A DNA stretch of 64,000 nucleotides from positions 2,677,001 to 2,741,000 of the forward strand of contig NZ_CP089985.1 in assembly GCF_021390155.1 (NCBI RefSeq), written 5' to 3'. Origin of the DNA: Pseudomonas sp. HN11. GTDB taxonomy: Bacteria; Pseudomonadota; Gammaproteobacteria; Pseudomonadales; Pseudomonadaceae. The notes beneath the pieces are model-generated. The model worked only from the letters and a program-made list of their open reading frames with translations. It searched no databases and had not been told where the DNA came from. The position numbers and the translations under genes are program-made. Of this stretch, positions 34,624 through 43,371 are shown piece after piece; position 1 is the stretch's first letter, and each line of letters begins with the position of its first letter.

Positions 34624-36105
34624 TTAAAGGGTTGCCACGTGCTGTTGATAGCGCTCGTAAGCCTGTTGATAGCTGCTGACGTTGACGGCCACCGGCAGCG
34701 TGCGGCTCGCCGGGTCGACGCTCACACACCTGTCGCACAGGCTGGCCAGGGACTCGCCGGACTGGCTCCACGCCGCCTGGATTGCCGCGCCCAGGGCGGC
34801 GGCTTCGCTTTGTTCGGTGCAGATCACTTCGGTGTTCATGATGTCGGCGACCATCTGCCGCCACACCGGGCTTTTCGAACCGCCGCCGATCAGGCGGATG
34901 CTCTGGCTTTGCAGGCCGGTCTGGCGCAGCAGGTCGAGGCCGTAGCGCAGGCCGAAGGTGGTGCCCTCGACGACCGCGCGGCATAGGTTGGCGCGGGTCA
35001 GGTTGGTCATGGTCAGGCCGTGCAGACTGCCGGTGGCGTGAGGGAGGGCAGGCACGCGTTCGCCATTGAGAAAGGGCAGCATGCTCACGCCGTCGGCGCC
35101 AATCGGTGCTTGCTCGACCAGGGCGTTGAACACGGCCAGGTCCAGATCAAACAGCTCGCGGATCACCCCGGTGGCGTTGGTCAGGTTCATGGTGCAGATC
35201 AAAGGCAACCAGCCGCCGCTGGACGAGCAGAAGGTCGCGACCGAGGCCTGCGGGCTGACGTTGGGCTGGTCGGCAAATGCATACACGGTGCCCGACGAGC
35301 CCAGGCTCATGGTGATCACGCCGGGGGCAATGTTGCCAGTGCCGATGGCGCCCATCATGTTGTCGCCGCCACCGCTGGAGACGATGGTGTTGGGGTTGAT
35401 GCCCAGGCGTTCGGCGATGGCGGGCAGGATTGTGCCGACTGCCTGATCCGCGTCGATCAGTGGTGGCAAGGCCCGTTCCAGGCGACCGCTGGGGTCGATG
35501 TGCTGGAGCAGCGCCACATCCCACTCACGGTTGCGCACGTTGAAGTAGCCGGTACCCGACGCATCGCCGTATTCCGCAACGGCGCGCCCGGTGAGCCAGT
35601 AATTGAGGTAATCGTGGGGCAGCAGGATATGCGCGATGCGCGCGAAGATGTTCGGGTGCTGCTCGCGGGTCCACAGCAGCTTGGACACGGTGTAGCCCGG
35701 TGCAATCGCCACGCCGAGGCGTTCCAGGGAGCCGTTTTCACCGCCCAGGTGCTGCAGGAGACGGTCGTTTTCGGGCGTGGTTTCGGTGTCGCACCACAGC
35801 TTGGCGGGGCGCAATACCTCACCGTGTTCATCCAGCAGCACCAGGCCATGTTGCTGGCCGGACACGCCGATACCGAGGATGTCCTGACCGTCCACACCGG
35901 CCTGTTGCAGGGCGCGGTGAGTGGCTTCGGTAAAGGCGTCCAGCCATTCCTGGGTGTGCTGTTCACGGCGGCCATTGGCGCCGCTGATCAACGTGTGCGC
36001 GGCGGCGCCGAGGCCCAGCACCTTGCCGCTGGTGGCATCGAGGACGATGGCCTTGGTGCCTTGGGTGCCGCAATCGACGCCGAGAAACAGGTTTTGCTGG
36101 GTCAT
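34624..36105 (-). CDS. mtlY: Xylulokinase of the mannitol/arabitol operon (FGGY family)
   Basis: 493 residues, FGGY kinase. The N-terminal phosphate motif is LFLGVDCGTQGTKAIVLDA, and the C-terminal motif is IRLIGGGSKSPVWRQMVADI, both complete; GISGQQHG appears as GVSGQQHGLVLL. It phosphorylates D-xylulose, made from D-arabitol by MtlD, so the operon also serves arabitol. ATG 36105 is chosen because the domain starts there; the frame stays open upstream through the REP element up to 36183, which cannot be coding. Confidence 0.92.
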   Translation of the reverse strand: MTQQNLFLGVDCGTQGTKAIVLDATSGKVLGLGAAAHTLISGANGRREQHTQEWLDAFTEATHRALQQAGVDGQDILGIGVSGQQHGLVLLDEHGEVLRPAKLWCDTETTPENDRLLQHLGGENGSLERLGVAIAPGYTVSKLLWTREQHPNIFARIAHILLPHDYLNYWLTGRAVAEYGDASGTGYFNVRNREWDVALLQHIDPSGRLERALPPLIDADQAVGTILPAIAERLGINPNTIVSSGGGDNMMGAIGTGNIAPGVITMSLGSSGTVYAFADQPNVSPQASVATFCSSSGGWLPLICTMNLTNATGVIRELFDLDLAVFNALVEQAPIGADGVSMLPFLNGERVPALPHATGSLHGLTMTNLTRANLCRAVVEGTTFGLRYGLDLLRQTGLQSQSIRLIGGGSKSPVWRQMVADIMNTEVICTEQSEAAALGAAIQAAWSQSGESLASLCDRCVSVDPASRTLPVAVNVSSYQQAYERYQQHVATL

Positions 36106-36151
36106 GAGGATTTGCTCAGCAGTGTTGTTTTTTTGAGTTGGAAACCCGGTC

Positions 36152-36183
36152 AAATGTGGGAGCGAGCAAGCCCGCTCCCACAT
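36152..36183. repeat. Single REP palindrome between mtlD and mtlY
   Basis: ATGTGGGAGCG (36154-36164), short loop, then CCGCTCCCACAT (36172-36183). Same family as the REPINs here but a single unit. It fills the 80-base gap between the mtlD stop and mtlY, so it is transcribed inside the operon. Confidence 0.88.
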
Positions 36184-36185
36184 GT

Positions 36186-37667
36186 TTAAGTCGGTTTCTT
36201 CAGTAGGGTTTGCAGGGTTGCGGTAACGCCTGTGTCACGCAGGCTCGCATAACACCGCTCGAACGCTGCCACAAACTCAGGCGAATTGGGAATAGCCTTG
36301 CCGAAAATCTCTTCCACCCCCAGCAGGCGTTTGCTGACCAGCGCATCATCACTCACCAGCCCTTGGCAAAACTCTGCACGAGGATCCGGGATCGTGTAGC
36401 TCACCCCATTCTCGTCCACACCTTTCAAATACAACGCCCAGGCCGCCACGACCAACGCCGCACGCTCGGTCTCGCGCCCATCGGCAATCAGGCGATTGAT
36501 GGTCGGCACGGTAAACTTGGGAAACTTCGACGAGCCGTCGGAACACACCCGTTCCAACTGGTCGGCAATCGCCTGGTTGGAGAAACGATCCACCAGCGTC
36601 TGCTTATAGTCGGTCAGGTCGATGCCCGGCACCGGCGCCAGGTTGGGTGTGACGTCCAGGTCCATATAGGCGCGCATGTAGGCGACAAAAAGCGGGTCGT
36701 TCATGGTCTCGTGTACAAACCGGTAACCCTTGAGAAAACCCAGGTAGGTCAGCGCCAGGTGGCTGCCATTGAGCAAGCCGATCTTCATTTCTTCATAGGG
36801 CGTGACGTCATCGGTGAACTGCACGCCGACCTTTTCCCACGCCGGGCGGCCATTCACAAACTTGTCTTCCAGCACCCATTGCACAAACGGCTCACACACC
36901 ACCGGCCAGGCATCATCGATGCCGTGGTCGTCATGCAGTTGCAGGCGGTGGGCGGTGCTGGTCATCGGCGTAATGCGGTCGACCATAGCGTTGGGAAAGC
37001 TCACGTTGGTCTTGATCCAGTCATGCAGCTCGGCATTGTGCAGGGCGGCGAATGCCAGCAGTGCCTTGCGCGTCACGGCGCCGTTGTGCGGCAGGTTATC
37101 GCAGGACATCACGGTAAATGCCGGGGTACCGGCGGCGCGGCGTTTGGTCAGGGCGGCGCAGATAAAGCCGAACACGGTTTTCGGTGCGCCCGGATGCGCC
37201 AGGTCATGCCGGATCTGCGGCAGTTGAGCCATGAACTCACCGTTGCTGTCGTCGATGCAGTAGCCGCCTTCGGTGATGGTCAGCGAGACGATACGGATCG
37301 CCGGGTCAGCCAGCTTGTCGATCAACGCCTGGGCGCCGTCTTCGGCCAGCAGCATGTCGCTGATCGAGCCGATCACGCGCACTTCGGTGTCGTCTGTATC
37401 GCCCAATTCATAGAGGGTGAACAGGTAGTCCTGGCCGGCCAGGTCATCACGGGCCTTGCGGTCCTCGGCCCGCAGGCCGACGCCGCAGATGCTCCAGTCC
37501 AGGCCAACGCCAATGTTCATCAGGGCATCGGTGTAATACGCCTGGTGCGCGCGATGGAAACCGCCGACGCCGATATGAGCGATGCCTTGCGTGGTGCTGG
37601 CAATCGCGTAGGCCGGCAGTTTTACTTCCGGCGCCAGTTGGGTGAGGTTCTGCTTGTTCAGTTTCAT
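36186..37667 (-). CDS. mtlD: Mannitol 2-dehydrogenase (polyol-specific long-chain dehydrogenase)
   Basis: 493 residues, the size of the well-studied P. fluorescens enzyme. It oxidises D-mannitol to D-fructose and D-arabitol to D-xylulose with NAD+. The active-site stretch EEMKIGLLNGSHLALTYLG has Lys, Asn and His at the spacing of Lys295, Asn300 and His303. The Rossmann start is IAHIGVGGFHRAHQAYYTDAL. ATG 37667 is preferred to the GTG one codon earlier. It follows mtlK by 16 bases. Confidence 0.95.
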   Translation of the reverse strand: MKLNKQNLTQLAPEVKLPAYAIASTTQGIAHIGVGGFHRAHQAYYTDALMNIGVGLDWSICGVGLRAEDRKARDDLAGQDYLFTLYELGDTDDTEVRVIGSISDMLLAEDGAQALIDKLADPAIRIVSLTITEGGYCIDDSNGEFMAQLPQIRHDLAHPGAPKTVFGFICAALTKRRAAGTPAFTVMSCDNLPHNGAVTRKALLAFAALHNAELHDWIKTNVSFPNAMVDRITPMTSTAHRLQLHDDHGIDDAWPVVCEPFVQWVLEDKFVNGRPAWEKVGVQFTDDVTPYEEMKIGLLNGSHLALTYLGFLKGYRFVHETMNDPLFVAYMRAYMDLDVTPNLAPVPGIDLTDYKQTLVDRFSNQAIADQLERVCSDGSSKFPKFTVPTINRLIADGRETERAALVVAAWALYLKGVDENGVSYTIPDPRAEFCQGLVSDDALVSKRLLGVEEIFGKAIPNSPEFVAAFERCYASLRDTGVTATLQTLLKKPT

Positions 37668-37683
37668 CACAACTCTCGCAAAA

Positions 37684-38787
<1,104 letters not shown>

Positions 38788-38826
38788 GGGATGGGCCTCC
38801 GCGTTGAATTTTTTATTAAAAGGCCG

Positions 38827-39657
38827 TTATTTCACGGCGCCGAAGGACAAACCGCGCACCAGCTGTTTCTGGCTGATCCAGCCAAAAATCAGGATCGGCG
38901 CGCAAGCGAGGGTCGAGACGGCGGACAATTTGGCCCAGAACAACCCTTCGGGGCTGGAGTAGGAAGCGATCAATGCGGTCAACGGCGCGGCGGCGGAAGA
39001 GGTGAGGTTCAATGACCAGAAGGCCTCGTTCCAGCACAGGATCAGCGACAGCAACACGGTGGAGGCCAGGCCACCCTTGGCGATCGGCAGCAGCACACGG
39101 ACCATTTCCTGCCACAGCGTGGCACCGTCCAGGCGTGCGGCTTCGAGGATGTCCTTGGGGATGTCTTTGAAGTAGGTGTAAACCATCCACACCACAATCG
39201 GCAGGTTGATCAGGGTGTAGATGATGATCAGCGCAATGCGCGTATCCAGCAGGCCAAAGCTCTTGGCCAGCAGGTAGATCGGCATCAACACACCCACCGG
39301 CGGCAGCATCTTGGTGGACAGCATCCACAGCAGCGTGCCCTTGGTGCGCTGGGTTTCGTAGAACGCCATGGAGTAGGCGGCCGGTACCGAGATCAGCAGG
39401 CACAGGGCGGTGGCGCTGAAGGAGATCAGCACCGAGTTCCACGCATAACTGAAGTAGTTGCTGCGCTCATTGATGTGCAGGTAGTTCTCCAGCGTCGGCG
39501 TGAAGATGAATTGCGGCGGCGTGGCGAACGCGTCGATTTCGGTCTTGAAGCTGGTCAGCACCATCCAGAAGATCGGGAAGAAGATCAGGATCGCGATAGC
39601 CCAGGCCAGGGTGCCGAGCAACAGGCTTTGCAGGCGGCGAGATTGTTGAAGCGTCAT
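38827..39657 (-). CDS. mtlG: Mannitol ABC transporter permease
   Basis: 276 residues with six membrane helices, MalG type. The EAA loop is ILEAARLDGATLWQEMVRVL (about 191-210), where MtlK docks. The N-terminus AIAILIFFPIFWMVLTSFKT is usual for this class. Ten bases separate it from mtlF. Confidence 0.93.
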   Translation of the reverse strand: MTLQQSRRLQSLLLGTLAWAIAILIFFPIFWMVLTSFKTEIDAFATPPQFIFTPTLENYLHINERSNYFSYAWNSVLISFSATALCLLISVPAAYSMAFYETQRTKGTLLWMLSTKMLPPVGVLMPIYLLAKSFGLLDTRIALIIIYTLINLPIVVWMVYTYFKDIPKDILEAARLDGATLWQEMVRVLLPIAKGGLASTVLLSLILCWNEAFWSLNLTSSAAAPLTALIASYSSPEGLFWAKLSAVSTLACAPILIFGWISQKQLVRGLSFGAVK

Positions 39658-39667
39658 GGCGCGGCCC

Positions 39668-40558
39668 TCAAGGTTTGTCAGTCAGGTTTTTGCCGATCAT
39701 CCGCACCAGGATGATCGCCGCGATATTGGCGATGACCACGGCAATCAAGCCGCCGGCCGACGCCATGCCCACATCGAACTGCACCAGCGCCTGGTTGTAG
39801 ATCAGGTAGGCGAGGTTGGTCGAGGCGTAGCCGGGGCCGCCGTTGGTGGTGGTGAAGATTTCCGCGAACACCGAGAGCAGGAAGATGGTTTCGATCATCA
39901 CCACCACCGCAATCGGGCGGGCTAGGTGGGGTAGAGTCAGGTGCCAGAAGATCGCGATGGCGCCGGCACCGTCCAGGCGCGCGGCTTCCTTCTGTTCCTG
40001 GTCCAGGGACTGCATCGCGGTCATCAGCAGCAGGATCGCGAAGGGCAGCCATTGCCACGAGACAATGATGATGATCGACAGCAACGGATAGTGCGCCAGC
40101 CAGTCCACCGGCTCGGCCCCGAAGAACTTCCACACCGCGGCGAGAATCCCCGATACCGGGTGGAAAATCAGGTTTTTCCAGATCAGCGCACCGACGGTGG
40201 GCATGATGAAGAACGGCGAAATCAACAGCACCCGGACGATGCCGCGCCCGAGGAACTCACTGGCCTCCAGCAGGGCGCTGATCAACACGCCGAACACCAC
40301 GCTGATCAGTAACACGCTGCCCACCAGCAACAGCGTATTGGTGGCGCCGGGCAGGAAGCCCGAATCGGTGATGAAGTAGGTGAAGTTCTCCAGCCCTACG
40401 AACTGGTTTTCGCCGGGATAGAGCAGGTTGTAGCGGATCAGCGAAAAGTACAGGGTCATGCCCAGGGGCACGATCATCCACAGCAGCAACAAGGCCACCG
40501 AGGGGCTGACAAGGAACCAGCCGGGGTTGGCCAGGCGGTTTTTGGCGGGTGTATTCAT
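39668..40558 (-). CDS. mtlF: Mannitol ABC transporter permease
   Basis: 296 residues, MalF-type short permease with six helices. The EAA loop is EQKEAARLDGAGAIAIFWHL. Start of mature sequence NPGWFLVSPSVALLLLWMIV. ATG 40558 is favoured over an in-frame start three codons earlier. A REPIN lies in the 153-base gap between mtlE and this gene, unlike the short gaps elsewhere in the operon. Confidence 0.93.
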   Translation of the reverse strand: MNTPAKNRLANPGWFLVSPSVALLLLWMIVPLGMTLYFSLIRYNLLYPGENQFVGLENFTYFITDSGFLPGATNTLLLVGSVLLISVVFGVLISALLEASEFLGRGIVRVLLISPFFIMPTVGALIWKNLIFHPVSGILAAVWKFFGAEPVDWLAHYPLLSIIIIVSWQWLPFAILLLMTAMQSLDQEQKEAARLDGAGAIAIFWHLTLPHLARPIAVVVMIETIFLLSVFAEIFTTTNGGPGYASTNLAYLIYNQALVQFDVGMASAGGLIAVVIANIAAIILVRMIGKNLTDKP

Positions 40559-40598
40559 TAGGATCAAGACCAGTCAGATACGAATCGGAGCGCGGTCA

Positions 40599-40691
40599 GT
40601 GTGGGAGGGGGCTTGCTCCCGATAGCGGAGTGTCAGTCGATGAACCTGCTGGCTGATCCACTGCTATCGGGAGCAAGCCCCCTCCCACATT
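40599..40691. repeat. REPIN between mtlE and mtlF
   Basis: Left REP from 40599 (GTGTGGGAGGGGGCTTGCTC then CCGATAGC) and right REP to 40691 (GCTATCGGGAGCAAGCCCCC then TCCCACATTT) in inverted order around a spacer of about 35 bases. The whole can fold into one long hairpin in the operon mRNA. Confidence 0.92.
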
Positions 40692-40711
40692 TGACTAGGG
40701 TGAGGCTCGGG

Positions 40712-42034
40712 TTACTTGGGGTAACCGGCCCGCTTCATTTCACGCTCGGTGGTGGTCTGCGCGGCGGTCAAGGCGGCATCGACCGTTTGCTGGCCGGTCA
40801 ACGCACCGGAGAAGAACTTGCCGACCTGGGTACCAATCGCCTGGAACTCAGGAATGGTCACCAGCTGGATCCCGATATACGGCACCGGCTTCTCGGTAGG
40901 CTTGGTCGGGTCCGCGACCTTCAGCGACTCCAGGGTCACCTTGGCAAACGGCGCCGCCTTCATGTACTCATCGCTGTAGGTGGATTTGCGCGTACCTGGC
41001 GGCACGTTGGCGATGCCGTCGGTCTTGGCCACAAGCTGGCTGTATTCCTTGGACGTGGCCCAGGTGGTGAATACCTTGGCGGCATCCTTGGCCTTGGAAC
41101 TGGTCGGAATCGCCAGGGACCAGGAGTACAGCCACGAAGTGCCCTTGTCGGTCTTCTCGTGGGGCGCGAAGGTGAAGCCGACATGCTCAGAGACCTTGCT
41201 CTGGCTCTTGTCGGTAACAAACGAGCCCGCCACGCTGGCATCCACCCAGATCGCGCACTTGCCGCTGTTGAACAGCGCCAGGTTTTCGTTGAAACCGTTG
41301 CTGGAAGCCCCCGGCGGACCGGATTTCTTCATGTTGTCGACGTAGAAGTTCAGCGCATCCTTCCACTCCGGGCCGTTGAATTGCGGCTGCCATTTCTCAT
41401 CGAACCAGCGCGCCCCGTAGCCGTTGGCCAGGGTGGTGATCAGCGCCATGTTCTCACCCCAACCGGCTTTGCCGCGCAGGCACAGGCCGTATTGCTCTTT
41501 GGATTTGTCGGTGAGTTTGGCCGCGTATTCGCCGATCTGGGTCCAGGTCGGGTGCTCGGGCATGCTCAGCCCGGCGTCCTTGAACAGGTCGGTACGGTAA
41601 TAGGTGATCGAGCTTTCGGCATAGAACGGCAGGGCGTACAGCGAGCCCTTGACCGACAAACCGTCACGCACCGAAGGGAACACATCGTCGAGATCGTAGG
41701 AGGCCGGCAGGTCCTTCATCGGCTCCAGCCAACCCTTGGCGCCCCAGAGTGCGGCTTCGTACATGCCGATGGTCAACACATCGAACTGCCCGCCCTGGGT
41801 AGCAATGTCGGTGGTCAGGCGTTGGCGCAGCACGTTTTCTTCGAGCACCACCCAGTTCAACTTGATCTCCGGATGCTCGGCCTCGAAGGTTTTCGAGAGC
41901 TTCTGCATGCGGATCATGTCGCTGTTATTGACGGTGGCAATGGTCAGGGTTTGCGCGCCAAAGCTGACGGCGCTGAGGGTCATGCATGCTGTCATGCAGG
42001 TCGAGGCAAGCAGTACTTTTGCTGTGAACTTCAT
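40712..42034 (-). CDS. mtlE: Mannitol/polyol ABC transporter substrate-binding protein
   Basis: 440 residues, extracellular solute-binding family 1. Sec signal peptide MKFTAKVLLASTCMTACMTL, ending near SFGAQTL. The mature part has typical family-1 features: LSKTFEAEHPEIKLNWVVLE, DVLTIGMYEAALWGAKGWL, YALPFYAESSITYYRTDLFK and GKCAIWVDASVAGSFV. It binds mannitol, sorbitol or arabitol in the periplasm. First gene of the operon; GGAG lies 9 bases before ATG 42034. Activation by MtlR is known in P. fluorescens. Confidence 0.94.
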   Translation of the reverse strand: MKFTAKVLLASTCMTACMTLSAVSFGAQTLTIATVNNSDMIRMQKLSKTFEAEHPEIKLNWVVLEENVLRQRLTTDIATQGGQFDVLTIGMYEAALWGAKGWLEPMKDLPASYDLDDVFPSVRDGLSVKGSLYALPFYAESSITYYRTDLFKDAGLSMPEHPTWTQIGEYAAKLTDKSKEQYGLCLRGKAGWGENMALITTLANGYGARWFDEKWQPQFNGPEWKDALNFYVDNMKKSGPPGASSNGFNENLALFNSGKCAIWVDASVAGSFVTDKSQSKVSEHVGFTFAPHEKTDKGTSWLYSWSLAIPTSSKAKDAAKVFTTWATSKEYSQLVAKTDGIANVPPGTRKSTYSDEYMKAAPFAKVTLESLKVADPTKPTEKPVPYIGIQLVTIPEFQAIGTQVGKFFSGALTGQQTVDAALTAAQTTTEREMKRAGYPK

Positions 42035-42193
42035 CGCGCACTCCATTTCCGCGCCCAGGGGCTACGGAAGGACAGTTATTGTTGTTGTGTCTTCCTACAG
42101 GTAGCCAGGAAGAGTGTGCGTTGATTACAGCCTTGAAATAGGGTTGTGACAAATCCTTGGGCGCACGCCCACTGATACTTTTTTGCACTCGGT

Positions 42194-42222
42194 GATCGTC
42201 CCCGTGGCGCGTGGGGACGATC
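42194..42222. repeat. Inverted repeat after the DUF6124 gene
   Basis: GATCGTCCCC (42194-42203), 9-base loop GTGGCGCGT, GGGGACGATC (42213-42222): a perfect 10-bp stem 11 bases after the DUF6124 stop. It resembles the CCCACGCG-type REP found further on and may act as terminator. Confidence 0.65.
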
Positions 42223-42232
42223 GATGCCGTAT

Positions 42233-42481
42233 TTAACGCTCGATATCAGCCAGTACCCGCTCAGCCAGCAATCGAGACACTTCGATCAACTGGGCAATAC
42301 CCAGGGCGCCTTCGCGCCGCGAGCCGTCGAGATCAAAGGCAAAATCGCAGGTCAGGGCGTGGGCGGAGGCGAGTGATTCGCTGAGGTTGACCAGTAGGTC
42401 TTGAGTAGAGATGCCGTCTTTCACGGTGAATAGCACGCTGGGTGCTGGATCGATTGGGGGATTTGGGGTGGGTTTGATCAT
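42233..42481 (-). CDS. DUF6124-family small protein, short form
   Basis: 82 residues. It begins MIKPTPNPPIDPAPS and continues VLFTVKDGISTQDLLVNLSESLASA, then FAFDLDGSRREGALGIAQLI, the DUF6124 (formerly DUF3077-like) core of Pseudomonas. Most relatives are 100-120 residues and have a longer linker after the first 15; here it seems deleted. Function unknown. Its ATG overlaps the stop of a 61-codon leader frame (ATGA). Confidence 0.82.
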   Translation of the reverse strand: MIKPTPNPPIDPAPSVLFTVKDGISTQDLLVNLSESLASAHALTCDFAFDLDGSRREGALGIAQLIEVSRLLAERVLADIER

Positions 42482-42663
42482 GGTGAAACTCCTGATTTAA
42501 GTGGAGCTACCACTGATCGCCGCGACGCGATTGGGTGGTAGCTGTACGCAGGTTCGCGGACCGGAATCAGGAAACCGGCATACCCGAAGGTATCCCGCGC
42601 ACAGCCACCATAAGGGCGCACAGTAGACGATAAAAAGACGTCAACTGAAAGCGGAAATGGCAC
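42478..42663 (-). promoter_or_regulatory. Structured leader with overlapping 61-codon frame before DUF6124
   Basis: Two strong hairpins: AGCTACCAC (42505-42513) with GTGGTAGCT (42535-42543), plus an inner stem ATCGC/GCGAT; and GGCATACC-CGAA-GGTATCCC (42577-42596), which on the RNA strand is a UUCG-capped stem. A near-palindrome GGTTCGCGGACC (42551-42562) lies between. A minus-strand frame from ATG 42663 reads through this and stops at 42478, overlapping the DUF6124 start as ATGA. It may be a leader peptide or only a structured RNA. Confidence 0.55.
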
Positions 42664-42925
42664 TTTGCGTCTGATTAAACCGGGCCGCGACGCCCGACCG
42701 CTGAGTGTGCAGCGGTGTACGGAGACTAGAGATTGAGTGTCCTAGGGACAACCTCAAATCCTTGTCAGACATTTCTGCGTTTCCCAATACCTAGCCGAAC
42801 GGTCAGTTGTTTGGCTTTGTACTAGTCAGCACCATCTTCCTTGCGCCATTTCGGCGCCATCTCTCTGCATAACTCAACGCCAAGACCGCGTTTGAGCACC
42901 CCTGCGCGCTAAAAAAGGACGAAGC
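42664..42925. other. Intergenic region between DUF6124 leader and PAAR gene
   Basis: About 260 bases between divergent units, AT-richer than the surroundings. It should hold the promoters of both. A small hairpin-like run (GACCGCTGAGTGTGCAGCGGTG, in two halves about 42697-42718) is seen. No gene recognised. Confidence 0.4.
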
Positions 42926-43306
42926 ATGAAAGACACCGATACTGAAATCCAACAATCAACTCGCCCAATCAAAGCCATCTACGACTACGCGACACTCGGC
43001 TCAAGAACGCGTATGGGTGGAGAAATCATTACTGCAAGCACCAGCCTCGAGATCCATGACTTGCGCATCGCGTGCGTCGGCGACCGAGTGCGCTACCCCG
43101 ATGGCAAAGAGAGCGAAATTGTCTCGGGAGCAGGTTTCGCAGCCACCTACAAAGGTCTGCCCATCGCCATTGTCGGCAGCGCTACCGACAACGGCGACAC
43201 CGTGACGGGCAGCCTGCAAAACCTGGCTCAGGTGGTGGAGTACGCGGACGGCGATGGTATTCCTGGCCTTCTAAAGCCTGGATATCGCGTGGAGAGTCAG
43301 ATGTGA
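42926..43306 (+). CDS. PAAR-domain protein (type VI secretion tip)
   Basis: 126 residues. The conserved core is TLGSRTRMGGEIITASTSLEIH, then IACVGDRVRYPDGKESEIVSGAGFAATYKGLPIAIVGSATDNGDTV, where GxVxxxxxxxxxxGxxxAxxGD-like PAAR turns are seen. PAAR proteins cap the VgrG spike of the type VI secretion system and carry or recruit effectors. The C-terminal tail has YADGDGIPGLLKPGYRV. The stop TGA overlaps a GTG that begins a second, broken PAAR frame (ATGTGAGG), so the two were made as one coupled unit. Confidence 0.82.
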   Translation: MKDTDTEIQQSTRPIKAIYDYATLGSRTRMGGEIITASTSLEIHDLRIACVGDRVRYPDGKESEIVSGAGFAATYKGLPIAIVGSATDNGDTVTGSLQNLAQVVEYADGDGIPGLLKPGYRVESQM

Positions 43307-43371
43307 GGCGCTACAACATCACCACGGGTTCAACCACCACAGCGGGTGGCAAAGTGACCAGTGGTTTGTGA
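43303..43371 (+). pseudogene. Detached PAAR N-terminus of the toxin gene (frameshift)
   Basis: GTG 43303 begins RRYNITTGSTTTAGGKVTSG, the usual first 20 residues of Pseudomonas PAAR effectors, then hits TGA at 43369. The expected next residues (ERTSFNGELISREGD) continue in the +1 frame. One extra base around 43364-43369 explains this. Either a true mutation or a reading error. Confidence 0.8.

Noticed and set aside
43360..43371. Programmed +1 frameshift site in the toxin gene
   Set aside because: The last sense codon before the stop (TTG, then TGA) cannot re-pair well one base on, unlike prfB-type sites (CTT TGA). A plain mutation or base error is more likely.
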